Assembly (NCBI RefSeq): GCF_900114285.1
Contig: NZ_FOSN01000011.1
Location: 1 to 64,000, forward strand
Length of the DNA stretch: 64,000 nucleotides
Source of the DNA: Methylocapsa palsarum
GTDB taxonomy: Bacteria > Pseudomonadota > Alphaproteobacteria > Rhizobiales > Beijerinckiaceae
Direction: 5' to 3'
The notes below the pieces were generated by a model, which worked only from the letters and a program-made list of their open reading frames with translations, was not told the DNA's origin and searched no databases. This document shows positions 48,801 to 58,000 of the stretch, piece by piece; positions within the stretch are counted from its first letter, which is position 1, and the number at the start of each line of letters is the position of its first letter. The position numbers and the translations under genes were made by a program.

Positions 48801-49014
48801 CGGCGGCCATTCGCTTCTCGCCACCAGGGCCATGTCCCGGGTCAGGGATGCTTTTGACATCGATCTTCCCCTGCGCCGTCTCTTCGAGTCGCCAACGCCG
48901 GCGGCCCTCGCCGCGGCGGTGGAGACGGCGTTGATCGAGCAGATCGACGCCCTGTCCGAAACCGAAGCTCAAGGTCAGCTCGACGAGGTCGGCGGCGGAG
49001 CCGAGCGCTCATGA
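39823..49014 (+). CDS. NRPS2: C*-A(His-like)-T-E-C-A(Thr)[N-MT]-T
   Basis: A 3063-residue elongation synthetase. Approximate domains: degenerate C 10-430; A3 456-943; carrier 965-1030 (LGGDSILSIQ); E 1047-1506 (TPIQRWFF, HHLVADGLSW, SRTVGWFTS); C 1516-1956 of D-donor type (YPLTPLQQGILFHALY, HHHILLDGW); A4 1983-2490 with its tail at 2906-2956; an N-methyltransferase 2493-2900 inserted between A8 and A9; carrier 2965-3036 (LGGHSLLA). Codes: A3 DSALIAEVWK, seven of ten positions equal to the His code DSELTAEVCK; A4 DFWNIGMVHK, the standard Thr code. Output is therefore predicted as a D-configured His-like residue, possibly beta-hydroxylated, then N-methyl-Thr. The true start is ATG 39823 overlapping the hydroxylase stop; the open frame further upstream is a shadow. 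There is no C-terminal C, consistent with NRPS3 starting with one. Confidence 0.93.
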   Translation: MTTQIDIVGFALSQQQKRLWRLGQENRRPAAPLIGRARLEGPLDPSLIAASLSQAIIRHEALRTRFELPPGMTAPVQVIEPPFDASTILTWRDLSGAPPQERPSVLAAIEAERRSMDTGGVALHADLTRFAPDLHYLSITLSPLCADAASFANLVEDIASGYSGSRSAADAPMQYADYAAWQEDILAATDAPQGARYWLGHQSQPAAPIRLAFEAAGPPSGPFRTSSIVLPLGRDIANAVGAVAAASGVSSESVLLAAFAAMLSRHAGAPDLELGFHCDGRSAPIAGAIGLYVRPLPLRCTFGAGDSFATVLAGAHRAIEDHRDWQDYAAAPGRDDAVERTWPFSFGYTPVPPPLRAGPITLTLEGVPAPCEAFEVHLQCLETPDGYAAEFHFDRASVSAAGATCLAGQWLTLLENALKAPGTPVSSLGMLREREGERVTAFGNPATPSIDLDIRGLHQLLERQAELTPRATALRSGETSRAYAELNQSANVLAARLVGLGLAAEDRVAILAADPALIVVAIFAVLKAGGVYVPLDPSHPRERLQWLVADAAPALLLTDEACAEIAAGLARPTHRLDAALEADGRKDNLDIAVDPDQLAYLIYTSGSTGRPKGVGVSHRSALHSTICRHKHYPAPVGGFLLLSSFSFDSSVAGLFWTLSQGGCLCLPLADELQDPAALAQLIRRHALTHMLCLPSLYSVLLEQDRALLCSLRTAIVAGESCPPGLPGQHAARLPDARLHNEYGPTEATVWSAVLDIEQETQAAMVFLGSPIAGTRIRLLDSQGRLTPRGIIGEIHIGGAGLARGYFRRPDLTAERFLPDPHGPAGARLYRTGDLARWRLDGELEFLGRADRQVKLRGHRIELDEIEAHLLSAPGIRDCAVALREDNPGDRRLVAYVVADAAAAESDALRAALRRTLPDYMTPSVFARLEELPRNPNGKLDRARLPPPNVSDPARRGMIAARNETEAVLAEIWRELLHLDEVGVEDNFFALGGDSILSIQMVGRARQRGLAVTARQLFERQTIAALAEVAKGVEPVADRERPLAGDIPLTPIQRWFFDLDYVRPELWTHALVLALREPLDVAAMDASLDAVLRHHEALRTTFLFENGDWSQKIAPDTPGAAVERVVLPATPPAQAIADVRRIADERMSIDLRSGRMLNIVWVLADGAPGYLVVAVHHLVADGLSWRILLEDLELAYRQAKAGAKPSLGQGGASFAQWSRRLLDYARTEQVQAEAEDWIALLRASAAGLPIDAPDGARTEATSATLETILETEETRLLLDAPSAYRAGIEDILLTALALALNRRSGGEATLIDVDRLGREPLFPELDLSRTVGWFTSVSPRLFRIDPSKPPDVNLKTVKEEMRRAPHHGLHYGLLRHPGLSRETAPVPRELPQAQTLFNYMGRLDPSFGAETMFSLVGGEIRSGSDPHWLRPYELAVNADIFDGRLRLSWNYSAARLRPKAMQALAQDFVTALRDLTAHCLSPESGGCTASDFPLARLGQAELDRLFGTASGIETVYPLTPLQQGILFHALYAPNSGVYVEQVSCRLTGPLDRVAFAAAWRAVIARHPILRTSFHWEGLDAPVQAVHSQTRLELEDLDWRALPAQEQTRRWTALLEDDRRKGFDLSDALSMRLFLIRAADDAWLFLWSHHHILLDGWSGAIILEESFAAYLALSRGEAARLPDRPPFEHYLKWLASQDSAAAESYWRRALAGFHGPTPLPFSAPPPAGEPAAGADYTETFITFSPAQTLAIEAFARSLEITTNTLAQAAWALLLSRLNGESDVLFGVTVAGRPPELAGVERVAGLFINTLPLRVAAPPEAIVAAWLRGLFAQNMDMRQFDYAPLADIQDWSEGPRGEALFESLLAFENYPVDAALRGQLGPLVADDVRFIEQTHYPLTIVVIPGPELSVKFSYDSRRFDAAAISRLSGHYSCLLEGLVVAPSARIGSLPLLSAPERAQILDDWSGASSPSSGADVPVGAPDLSLADLFTAQAARTPDALAVECDGEGLTYAQLNRRANRLAARLRRLGVGPEVIVGVLIERSLELIVAILGILKAGGAYLPLDPAAPRERRAFMIEESGAALVLASLAQDGHAQDGHAQDGLAQDGLAQDDLTEGGARLVRIDQEPAQDPDQDPADECDPPPRAGPDHLAYVIYTSGSTGRPKGVMVSHRNVTRLFATTRDAFGFGPDDVFTLFHSCAFDFSVWELWGALLHGGRLVVVPYWTSREPEAFYELLARTGTTVLNQTPSAFRQLLRTQAFAANRGLSLRLVIFGGEALDSAMLRPWFARHGAAHPRLVNMYGITETTVHVTLRDLDPGGNSGNGDHTASGIGRPLADLRVYLLDGGMQPVPEGVAGELYVGGAGLARGYLRRPGLTAERFIPDPFGAPGERLYKTGDLARWDAGGGLDYLGRIDHQVKIRGHRIEPGEIEAALREIEGVRQALVIVREDPLVREDLLIREDLLVQDDPSEAEPRGGKSLVAYVAVNAAAPEPQDNDDDEGFVKEQIEQWRSVFDEAFSIPVAPVDPCFNTAGWISSYTGLPIAAAEMREWVERTVDRIRALEPKKVLEIGCGTGLLLLRLASHCERYVGTDFSAAALAEVVGALARDPSGLGHVELRQRAADQFEPRDQGRFDTVVLNSVAQYFPDVDYLVRVLEGAAAMVEPCGRIFVGDLRHLGLLDAFNLAIELDRAGPATRREDLRQNVASRLLREDELVLDPAFFPALKSRIERLGRVEILLKRGHFLNEMTQFRYDVILHLDAAEKAPVGTTWLDWTKEALSPALLRERLLRDAPETLLVRDVPNSRVAGAAHAAKILARQECPPRADQIGKLCAGIAASAVDPEAIAKIADTTPYDIAVVWPPGGSDGQFGIVCTLRDAGLPQVAGGVETSALDTSPPFALYATDPLRRRRERTLLPRLRAALEQRLPDFMIPSWFVQVDEFPLTASGKIDRDALPAPYGPSAARKYEEPRTPTEEILVRIWKEVLGLERVGVGDDFFALGGHSLLATRAMSRVRDAFDIDLPLRRLFESPTPAALAAAVETALIEQIDALSETEAQGQLDEVGGGAERS
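39850..41110 (+). other. Degenerate condensation-like domain, interface candidate
   Basis: The domain has the C-domain fold signature (ALSQQQKRLWRL, IIRHEALRTRFELP, YADYAAWQ) but the catalytic HHxxxDG is replaced by SPLCADA near 40246, so both His residues are gone. It precedes A3, while the real C domain for this step is at the end of NRPS1. A catalytically dead C-type domain next to a stand-alone SyrP-like gene matches the 'interface' domains reported for siderophore beta-hydroxylases. Confidence 0.65.
45587..47298 (+). repeat. 1,712-bp direct repeat (Thr A core), copy in NRPS2
   Basis: The DNA from the end of the preceding C domain through A8 of the Thr adenylation domain appears base-for-base identical to 50404-52115 in NRPS3, at a constant offset of 4,817. 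Identity is supported by identical translations in more than one frame. It stops at the first base of the methyltransferase insertion. Confidence 0.9.
46078..46152 (+). repeat. Five 15-bp tandem repeats inside the Thr A domain (NRPS2)
   Basis: Units at 46078, 46093, 46108, 46123 and 46138 encode AQDGH, AQDGH, AQDGL, AQDGL and AQDDL in a surface loop ahead of the A3 (YTSGSTG) motif. Copies agree except at the last codons, a sign of recent slippage expansion. The same array is in NRPS3 at 50895-50969. Confidence 0.85.
47299..48520 (+). other. N-methyltransferase domain inserted in the Thr A domain
   Basis: A SAM-dependent methyltransferase of about 400 residues interrupts A4 between motifs A8 and A9. 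The SAM site is KVLEIGCGTGLLLLRLA (near 47506) and later blocks are DTVVLNSVAQYFPDVDY and GRIFVGDLRH, as in NRPS N-methyltransferases. The A domain resumes at RLPDFMIPSWF near 48580. The product is predicted to be N-methyl-Thr. Confidence 0.85.
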
Positions 49015-52000
49015 ACCGGATGAAACCCGGCCACCCGGCGCAGGAGCTCTCCGCCACCAAACGATTGCTGCTCGAGCGGCGGCTGCGCGGCGACCGCGTG
49101 GCCTCGCCCGTGGCCGAAGCGATCGCGCCGCGCCCGCCGGGACCCGCGCCGCTGTCCTTCGCGCAGCAGCGGTTGTGGTTTCTTGACCAGTTCGCGCCAA
49201 TGGGAGCCGCCTATAACATTCCGGCCGGGCTTTGGCTGAAGGGCGCGCTCGACGTTGCGGCGCTAGAGCAGGCCCTCAACGAAGTCATCCGCCGCCATGA
49301 AGCGCTGCGCACGACCTTTCCCGCCCCGGACGGCCAGCCCGTCCAGGCGATCGCCCAGCAACAGCCCCTGACGCTCGTTGTCGAAGATCTCGCTGAAGCC
49401 CCGGAAGCGGCGCGCGCGGCGGCGAACGAGCTTGCCCGCCAGGAAGCGATCCGGTCGTTCGACCTTTCAACCGGGCCGTTGATTCGCGTCCGCCTGATCC
49501 GGGTCGCCGCCGAAGCGACGCCCGGTGCTCCGCTCAGCATCGGTTCTTTCGATCATCTGCTGGTGATCGTCATGCACCACATCATCGCCGACGCCTGGTC
49601 GATCGACATCCTGATCCGGGAACTGTCCGCGCTGTACCAGGCTTTCGCGGCCGGCACACCCTGCCCGCTCGAAAACCTTCCCCTTCAATATGCCGATTAC
49701 GCCCACTGGCAGCGCGCGCGGCTCGCCAACGGGCGTCTCGACGCCCAGCTCGCCTATTGGCGACAGCGGCTCGCCGGCTATTCGGGCGTCCTCGAGTTTC
49801 CCACCGACCGGGCTCGCCCCCCCGTTCCGGGCGAGCGCAGCGGCATTTTCGGCTGGCGTCTGAGCGAAGTCCTGCGCCGGCGGCTCGACGCGCTGGGCCG
49901 AGGCGAAGGCGCCACTTTGTTCATGACGCTTCTCGCCGCGTTCTATGTGCTCCTGTGGCGCCATTGCGGGCAGACCGATCTCTGCGTCGGCAGCCCGATC
50001 GCCAACCGCAACGAGCTCGCCACGGAAAAACTCATCGGCTTCTTCGCGAACACGGTGGCGCTGCGCACGAGCGTCTCGGGCGATCCGCCTTTCCTCGAAC
50101 TCCTGCGCCGGGTTCGCGACGTCGTCCTCGAAGCCCAGGCGAACCAGGACGCGCCTTTCGAATGGCTGGTGGAGGCATTGGCGCCCGCGCGCGATCCCGG
50201 CCGCACGCCGATCATTCAGACGATGTTCGTTCTGCAGGATTCGCCGCAAGGCGCTCTCCAACTCGGGAGTCTCGACGTCGCTCCGCTGCCGCTGGAGACG
50301 TTCGCCGCAAAATTCGATCTGACCTTGACCGTCGTCAGGGAGCGCGACGGACTGGCGGCATATATCGAGCACCGCGCGGATTTGTTTTCGTCTTCGACGA
50401 TTACCCGTCTTTCGGGTCATTATTCGTGTTTGCTTGAGGGGCTTGTTGTTGCGCCGTCGGCCCGGATCGGATCGCTTCCGTTGCTTTCCGCGCCGGAGCG
50501 GGCGCAAATCCTCGACGACTGGAGCGGGGCTTCCTCTCCCTCCTCGGGGGCTGATGTTCCGGTCGGCGCGCCGGATCTCTCGCTCGCCGATCTCTTCACG
50601 GCGCAGGCGGCGCGAACCCCCGACGCCCTCGCGGTCGAATGCGACGGCGAGGGCCTCACCTATGCGCAGCTCAACCGGCGGGCGAACCGCCTCGCCGCCC
50701 GGCTGCGCCGCCTTGGCGTCGGGCCGGAGGTCATCGTCGGCGTCCTCATCGAGCGCTCGCTCGAACTCATCGTCGCCATCCTCGGGATCCTCAAGGCCGG
50801 CGGCGCCTATCTGCCGCTCGATCCGGCCGCCCCGCGCGAGCGACGCGCCTTCATGATCGAGGAATCCGGGGCGGCGCTGGTGCTCGCCAGTCTGGCGCAG
50901 GACGGTCATGCGCAGGACGGTCATGCGCAGGACGGACTTGCGCAGGACGGACTTGCGCAGGACGATCTGACGGAAGGCGGCGCGCGACTCGTCCGCATCG
51001 ATCAAGAACCCGCTCAAGACCCGGATCAAGATCCCGCGGACGAATGCGATCCGCCGCCGCGGGCCGGGCCGGACCATCTCGCCTATGTCATCTACACCTC
51101 CGGTTCGACCGGACGGCCGAAGGGCGTCATGGTCTCCCATCGCAACGTGACCCGGCTGTTTGCGACGACGCGGGACGCCTTCGGCTTTGGTCCGGACGAC
51201 GTTTTCACCCTGTTCCATTCCTGCGCCTTCGATTTTTCGGTCTGGGAGCTCTGGGGCGCCCTGCTGCATGGCGGCCGCCTCGTCGTCGTTCCCTACTGGA
51301 CCAGCCGCGAGCCGGAGGCGTTCTACGAACTGCTGGCGCGGACCGGGACGACGGTGCTGAACCAGACCCCTTCGGCGTTCCGCCAGCTGCTGCGGACGCA
51401 GGCCTTCGCGGCGAACCGCGGCCTCTCGCTGCGGCTTGTCATTTTCGGCGGCGAGGCGCTCGATTCCGCCATGCTGCGGCCATGGTTCGCGCGACATGGG
51501 GCGGCGCATCCGCGTCTTGTCAACATGTACGGCATCACCGAGACGACCGTGCATGTGACGCTGCGCGATCTCGACCCCGGTGGAAACAGCGGAAACGGCG
51601 ATCACACCGCAAGCGGGATCGGACGGCCGCTCGCCGACCTTCGCGTCTATCTTCTCGACGGCGGCATGCAGCCGGTTCCCGAAGGCGTCGCCGGGGAGCT
51701 TTACGTCGGGGGCGCCGGGCTGGCGCGCGGCTATCTGCGCCGCCCCGGCCTCACCGCCGAGCGGTTCATCCCCGATCCGTTCGGCGCGCCGGGCGAACGG
51801 CTCTACAAGACCGGCGACCTCGCCCGCTGGGACGCCGGCGGCGGCCTCGACTATCTCGGGCGGATCGACCATCAGGTGAAGATCCGCGGCCACCGCATCG
51901 AGCCGGGCGAGATCGAGGCCGCGCTGCGCGAGATCGAAGGCGTCCGCCAGGCCCTCGTCATTGTCCGGGAAGATCCCCTGGTCCGCGAAGATCTCCTCAT

Positions 52001-55000
52001 TCGGGAAGACCTCCTTGTCCAGGACGACCCAAGCGAGGCGGAGCCCCGCGGCGGCAAATCCCTCGTCGCCTATGTCGCCGTAAACGCCGCCGCGCCAGAA
52101 CCTCAAGACAACGACCCGGCCGATCAGGCCCGCCTGCGCGCGGCGCTCGAGCGCCGCCTGCCCGGCTACATGATCCCCGCGGCGTTCGTCCGGGTCGACG
52201 AATTCCCCCTGACCTCCAGCGGCAAAATCGACCGCGACGCCTTGCCCGCCCCCGGCGTCTCGGGCGCGACATCAGGATACGCGCCACCCCAAACCCCCAC
52301 GGAAGAGATCCTCGCGCGGATCTGGAGCGAGGTCCTTGGCCTCGAACAGGTCGGAACCCAGGACAATTTCTTCGCCCTCGGCGGCGATTCGATCCTCAGC
52401 ATCCAGGTCGCAAGCCGGGCGAGAACCAGCGGCCTCGACGTAACGCCGCGCCTTTTGTTCGAGCGACAGACGATCGCCGCGCTGGCGGTTGCGCTCGCCG
52501 AGCAACAAGATCGCGCCGGAGAGATTGCGCGACCGGAACAGGGATCCGTCGGGGGCGAGGCGGGGCTGACGCCGATCCAGCGCTGGTTCTTCGCGCTCGA
52601 GGCGGAAAATCCGCATCATTGGAACCAGGCGATTCTACTGACGCCGCAAATGGCGCTCGACGCCGACGTTCTGGAGCAGGCTCTACATCAAACATTGGCG
52701 CACCATGACGCGTTGCGGCTGCGCTTCGTCCGCACGAGCCAGGGCGACGGCGCCAATCGGCCGATCTCCGGCGCGGCCAAACAAGAAGGCGGCGAGGGTT
52801 GGCGGCAGTATCACGCCGCCGGAGGGGACGAACCGGTCCTGCGCCGGATCGATCTGCGCGCGGTTCCCGCCCCGGCGCAGGCCGCCGAGGTGACGGAAGC
52901 GGCGGCCGCGCTGCAGAGAACCCTTCACCTTGGCGTTGGCCCGCTGCTGCGGGCGGCGCTGTTCGATCTTGGATCCTCGCAGCGGCTTTTTCTTGTCGCT
53001 CATCACCTTGTGATCGACGGGGTGTCGTGGCGGATCTTCCTTGAGGACATCGAAAGCGCCTGCCGCCAGATCGCCGCGGCGCCCGGACGCCCCGCAATAT
53101 TGCCGGCGAAGACGGCGTCGTTCAGGAACTGGGCCGAACATCTTGCCGTCCTGGCGCAATCGCTCGCAGACGAAAACTCCCCCGGCGGCGCTGAATTCGC
53201 CGACGAGCGCGCCTATTGGAGCGCCGCGGCGCGCGCCAGGGTTCGGGCTCTGCCGGCGGACGACGCTCTTGGCTCTAACGCCGAGAGCCTGACCGGGAAC
53301 GTGCTGGGGACATTGAGCGCGGCGCAGACCGAAGCCCTGCTGCGCCTTGTTCCTCGGGCCTACCGCACGTCGATCGAGGAGATATTGCTGACGGCCCTGG
53401 TTGAGGCTCTGGGCTCGTTAAGCGGCGAATCCCGCGTATTGATCGATCTTGAAGGCCACGGGCGCGAGGAGCTTTCCGAGGGCATCGATCTGTCGCGCAC
53501 GGTCGGCTGGTTCACAAGCCTTTACCCGGTCCTCTTGAGCATCCGTCCCGGCGCCTCGCCGGGCGAGGCCTTGAAGGCTGTGAAGGAGCAGCTGCGCGCA
53601 ATCCCACGCAAGGGAATCGGATACGGGCTGCTGCGCTATTGCTCGCCGGACGGCGAGATCGCGGCGCGGCTGCGGGACGGCGCGCGGGCGCAGGTCAGCT
53701 TCAATTATCTCGGGCAGTACGACCAGAGCGTTGGCCCGGACGCGCTGTTCGCGGCGGCGGAGGAGCCCGTTGGACCGGAGCGCGACGGCCGAACGCTTCG
53801 TCCTCATGATCTGGCGTTTTTCGCCAACGTGTTGTCCGGACGGCTGGAGTTCGGACTGAGCTATAGCATGGCGCGCTGGCGGCCGGAACGGGCGCAGGCG
53901 CTGCTGGCCGCCTGGAGCGCGGCGATTGCGCGCCTGATCGAGCATTGCCTTTCGCCGGCGGCGGGCGGGCGCACCCCATCCGACTTTCCGTTGGCGCTGC
54001 TGACCCAGCAGCAACTCGACGAACTCCCCGAAAAGGCTCGCGCGATCGAGGACGCCTATCCGCTGACTCCACTGCAGCAGGGGCTCTTGTTTCACGCGCT
54101 ATATGAGCCGGGTTCGGGCGTCTATGTCGAGCAGATGATCTGCACGTTTCGAGGTGAGCTCGACGTCGCCGCGTTCAGGGCGGCGTGGCGGCGCGCCGCC
54201 GCCCGCCATCCGGTCCTGCGCACATCATTTCTATGGGACGGATTTGAATCGCCGCTGCAGGTTGTCCACGCGAAGGCCGATGCGCCGTTCATCGAATTGG
54301 ACCAGCGCGGCGCGCCGGCCGCGGCGCAGGAGGAGCTCTGGCGCGCGCAGGTGGCGGAGGATCGCCGGACCGGATTTGATCCAGGCAGGGCGCCGCTCAT
54401 GCGATTCCTGCTGGTCCGGCGCGACGAGCAAACCTACGATTTCCTTTGGACCCACCATCACCTGCTGCTTGACGGCTGGAGCGTCGCGCTGCTTCTGAAG
54501 GACGTCCTGACCGACTATGCGGCCCTCTCGCGGGGCGCCGCGCCGCAGCCCGCCGGGGCCCGTCCCTTCCGCGATTACGTCGCGTTTCTGGCGGGACGGG
54601 ACCTTGCCGCGGCAAAAGCCTATTGGCGCACGGCGCTGGCGGGCTTTACCCGTCCGACGCCGATCAGCGCCGCCCTGTCCCGGCCATGGAACCCCGCGCC
54701 AGAGCCTCCCGCGCCGATCCACCGCACCAGCGCGAGGCTGTTGTCTCACGCCAGCACGGCGGCGCTCGAGGAGTGCGCGCGGCGCCATCGGGTGACGCTG
54801 AACACCCTGGCCCAGGGGGCCTTCGCCCTGCTGCTGAACCGCTATACCGGCGAGCGTGAGATATTGTTCGGGGTCACGGTGTCGGGCCGGCCGGCGGAGC
54901 TGCGCGGCGTCGAGACCATGGTCGGGCCGTTCATCAATACTTTACCGCTGCGGGTCGAGGTCCCGCCTCAAACCCCGACCGGAGATTGGCTGCGCCTTCT

Positions 55001-58000
55001 TCTGGCCCAAAATCTTGAGATGCGCCATTATGAATATGCGCCGCTCGCGCTTGTGCAAAGCTGGAGCGACGCGCCGCGCGACGAGGCTTTGTTCGACGCC
55101 ATTCTGGTCTTTGAAAACTTTCCGGCGGACCGCAACCTCGCGGGGAAGATCGGCGGGGTCGAAATCGGCGGTTTCGAAGCGCTGGAGCAGACCCACTACG
55201 CGCTGACGCTGACGACGGTTCCCGGCCCGCAGCTCGAACTTTCCGCAAGCTATGACGAGGCGCGCTTTACGCCAGGTTCCGTCGAGCGCCTTCTCGATCA
55301 TTTTGAAACCCTGCTTGAGGCTCTCGCCGCGAACCCGGAAAGCAGGTTGTGCGATCTGTCCCTTCTCCGCCCCGCCGAGCGCGAACTGGTTCTTGAAAGC
55401 TGGAGCGGGGCTTCCTCCACTTTCTCAGAGGCAAAGCCCCTGTCCGGCGCCTGTGTTCACGAAATTTTTGCAGCGCAGGCAAGGCGAAACCCGAACGCCG
55501 CGGCCATTACGACGTTTTCCGAGACGCTCAGCTATCGGGCGCTGAACGAACGGGCGAATCAGCTTGCGCATTATCTGATCTCGCTTGGCGTCGGGCCGGA
55601 GGTCGCCGTCGGACTGATGGTCGAGCCTTCGCCGGACATGTTCATCGGACTGATGGCGATCCTGAAAGCCGGCGGCGCCTACCTTCCGCTGGACCCGGAC
55701 TATCCGCAGGATCGCCTTCGCTTCATGATCGAGGACGCCCGGATCAAGCTGCTGATCACGGTGCGGAGCCGGCCAGATTCGAACCTGCCGGCGCCATCGA
55801 TCGACGGACTGAAGGTGGTCCGCGTCGACGCGGACGCAACGGCCTTCGCCGGAGAGCCAAGATCCGATCCGCCGCGCCTCTCCGGCCCGGATCACCTTGC
55901 CTATATCATCTACACCTCGGGCTCCACCGGCCGTCCAAAAGGCGTGATGGTCGAACATGGAAGCCTCGTCAATCTGGCGCAGGCGCAGGCGAGTGGTTTT
56001 GGCCTCGGTCCGGGCGACCGGGTGCTGCAATTTTCCTCGATCAGTTTCGACCAGGCGGCCGAGGAGATTTTTCCCGCATGGATCAGCGGGGCGAGCGTCG
56101 TTCTCCCGCCGGCGCGCAGCCGGGACGCTTTGCTTGATTTCCTGCGTTTCGTCGCCGCGGCGGAGGTGACGGTGCTGCCCTTGACCACGGCGTTCTGGGT
56201 CGAACTCGCCACGGCGCTGACCGATGCGGACCTGCCGGCGCCAGCCCGGTTGCGGCTCGTCTTTGTCGGCGGCGAAAAGGCGCCCGCGAACGTCTTGCGC
56301 CACTGGCGCGCGGCGACCGGGGACGCTGTCGCCTTCGTCAATACCTATGGCCCGACCGAAGCGACGATCACCGCCACAGCTTATCACGCGCCCGGCGGCG
56401 CGCGGCCCTTGCCCGACATCCCGATCGGCCGCCCGATCGCCAACGCCAAAGTCTATGTTCTCGACAGCCGGCTCGAACCAATTCCCGCAGGAATCGCGGG
56501 CGAGCTTTATATCGGCGGCCCGGGCGTGTCGCGCGGCTACCTGGGACGGCCGGGGCTGACCGCGGAGCGTTTCATTCCGGATCCCTTTGCCGATCCGCGC
56601 CTTTCCGCCGGCCTCCGCCTCTACCGCACGGGCGACTTGGTGAGGTTCCGGGCCGACGGGGAGCTCGAATTTCTCGGGCGCGTCGACGATCAGATCAAAC
56701 TGCGCGGATACCGGATCGAACTCGGGGAGATCGCGGCTCGACTGCGGGAACATCCCGGAGTCGGCGACGCCGCGGCGGTCGTCCGGGCCAGCGGAGAAAC
56801 CAGGTCGTTGGCCGCGTATGTCAGCGGCGCCGGGCAGCCGGCGCCGGACGCCGCGACGCTGCGGCATTGGCTTCGGGAGCGGCTGCCGGACTTTATGATC
56901 CCCGGCGTTTTCGTCGCGCTCGAACGCCTGCCTCGAGGAGCAAGCGGCAAGATCGACCGGGCGGCGCTCCCCGCGCCTCTCACGGCGATCGACGCAACGC
57001 CCGGACGCCCGGCGACGCGCGACGCGGTGGACGAAATTCTGTGCGCCGTCTTCGCCGAGGCGCTCGGTCGCGAACGCGTCGGGAACGACGAGAATTTCTT
57101 TGAAATCGGGGGGCATTCGCTCGCCGCCCTGCAGGCGATCTCGCGCATCCGCCGCGACCTCGGCGCGGAGATCACGCTGCGCGCGGTTTTCGAGGCGCCG
57201 ACCGCCGCGCAGCTAGGCCGCCTGATCCGCCGGTCGCGCTCCGGGGGACGGGACGCTGGACCGCTCCCCCTCGCAAGGCGCGACGCGCCGATTCCGCTGT
57301 CCTTCGCGCAGCAGAGGCTGTGGTTCCTCGACCAACTTGAACCGGGAAGCCCATTCTACAACGTCCCGATCGTCCTGCGCCTTTCCGGCCGCCTCAATCT
57401 CGCCGCCCTCGAGCGTGCTCTCCAGGATCTGGCGCACCGTCATGAAGCGCTGCGCACCTCCTTCCCGATCGTCGACGGACGCCCGGTCCAGGCGATCGCG
57501 CCGGCCATGACGATCAGCCTTCCGATCGTCAGGCTCCTCGAAACGGACGCCGGAAAGCGGCCAACCGAGTTGCGCCGCCTGATCCGGGCGGCGGCGCAGG
57601 AGCCGTTCGATCTGTCCGCCGGTCCGCTGATTCGGGCCACGGCGTTCGAGTCGGAGCCTCGCGACGCAGAGGGCGCCGGCGGGTATGTCCTGCTCCTGAC
57701 CCTGCACCACGCCATCGCCGATGGCTGGTCCACCGGCGTCCTCGCCAGCGACCTCGCCGAGTTCTATGCGTGCGCCGCCGCCGGCCGCGCGTCGACGCTG
57801 CGCGACCTGCCCCTGCAATATGCTGACTATACGATGTGGCAGGGCGCGCTTTTGGACAGCGGGGAATTGGACGGCCAGACGGCCTATTGGCGGACGCGGC
57901 TCAAGGAAGCTCCAGCCGTGCTGCGGTTGCCAACAGACCGTCCCCGCCCGCCCGTGCAGACCTATGCCGGCGCCGCGCATCGTCTGATATTGCCCCTGGA

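Noticed and set aside
49467-52106. An 879-codon open frame antisense to NRPS3 (and the similar one at 45559-47334)
   Set aside because: It is a shadow of GC-rich coding sequence: rich in Arg, Gly and Pro, no domain recognised, and its partner in NRPS2 exists only because the DNA is duplicated.
45587-52115. The 1.7-kb repeat as an insertion sequence
   Set aside because: It encodes the adenylation core in frame, has no terminal inverted repeats and no transposase.
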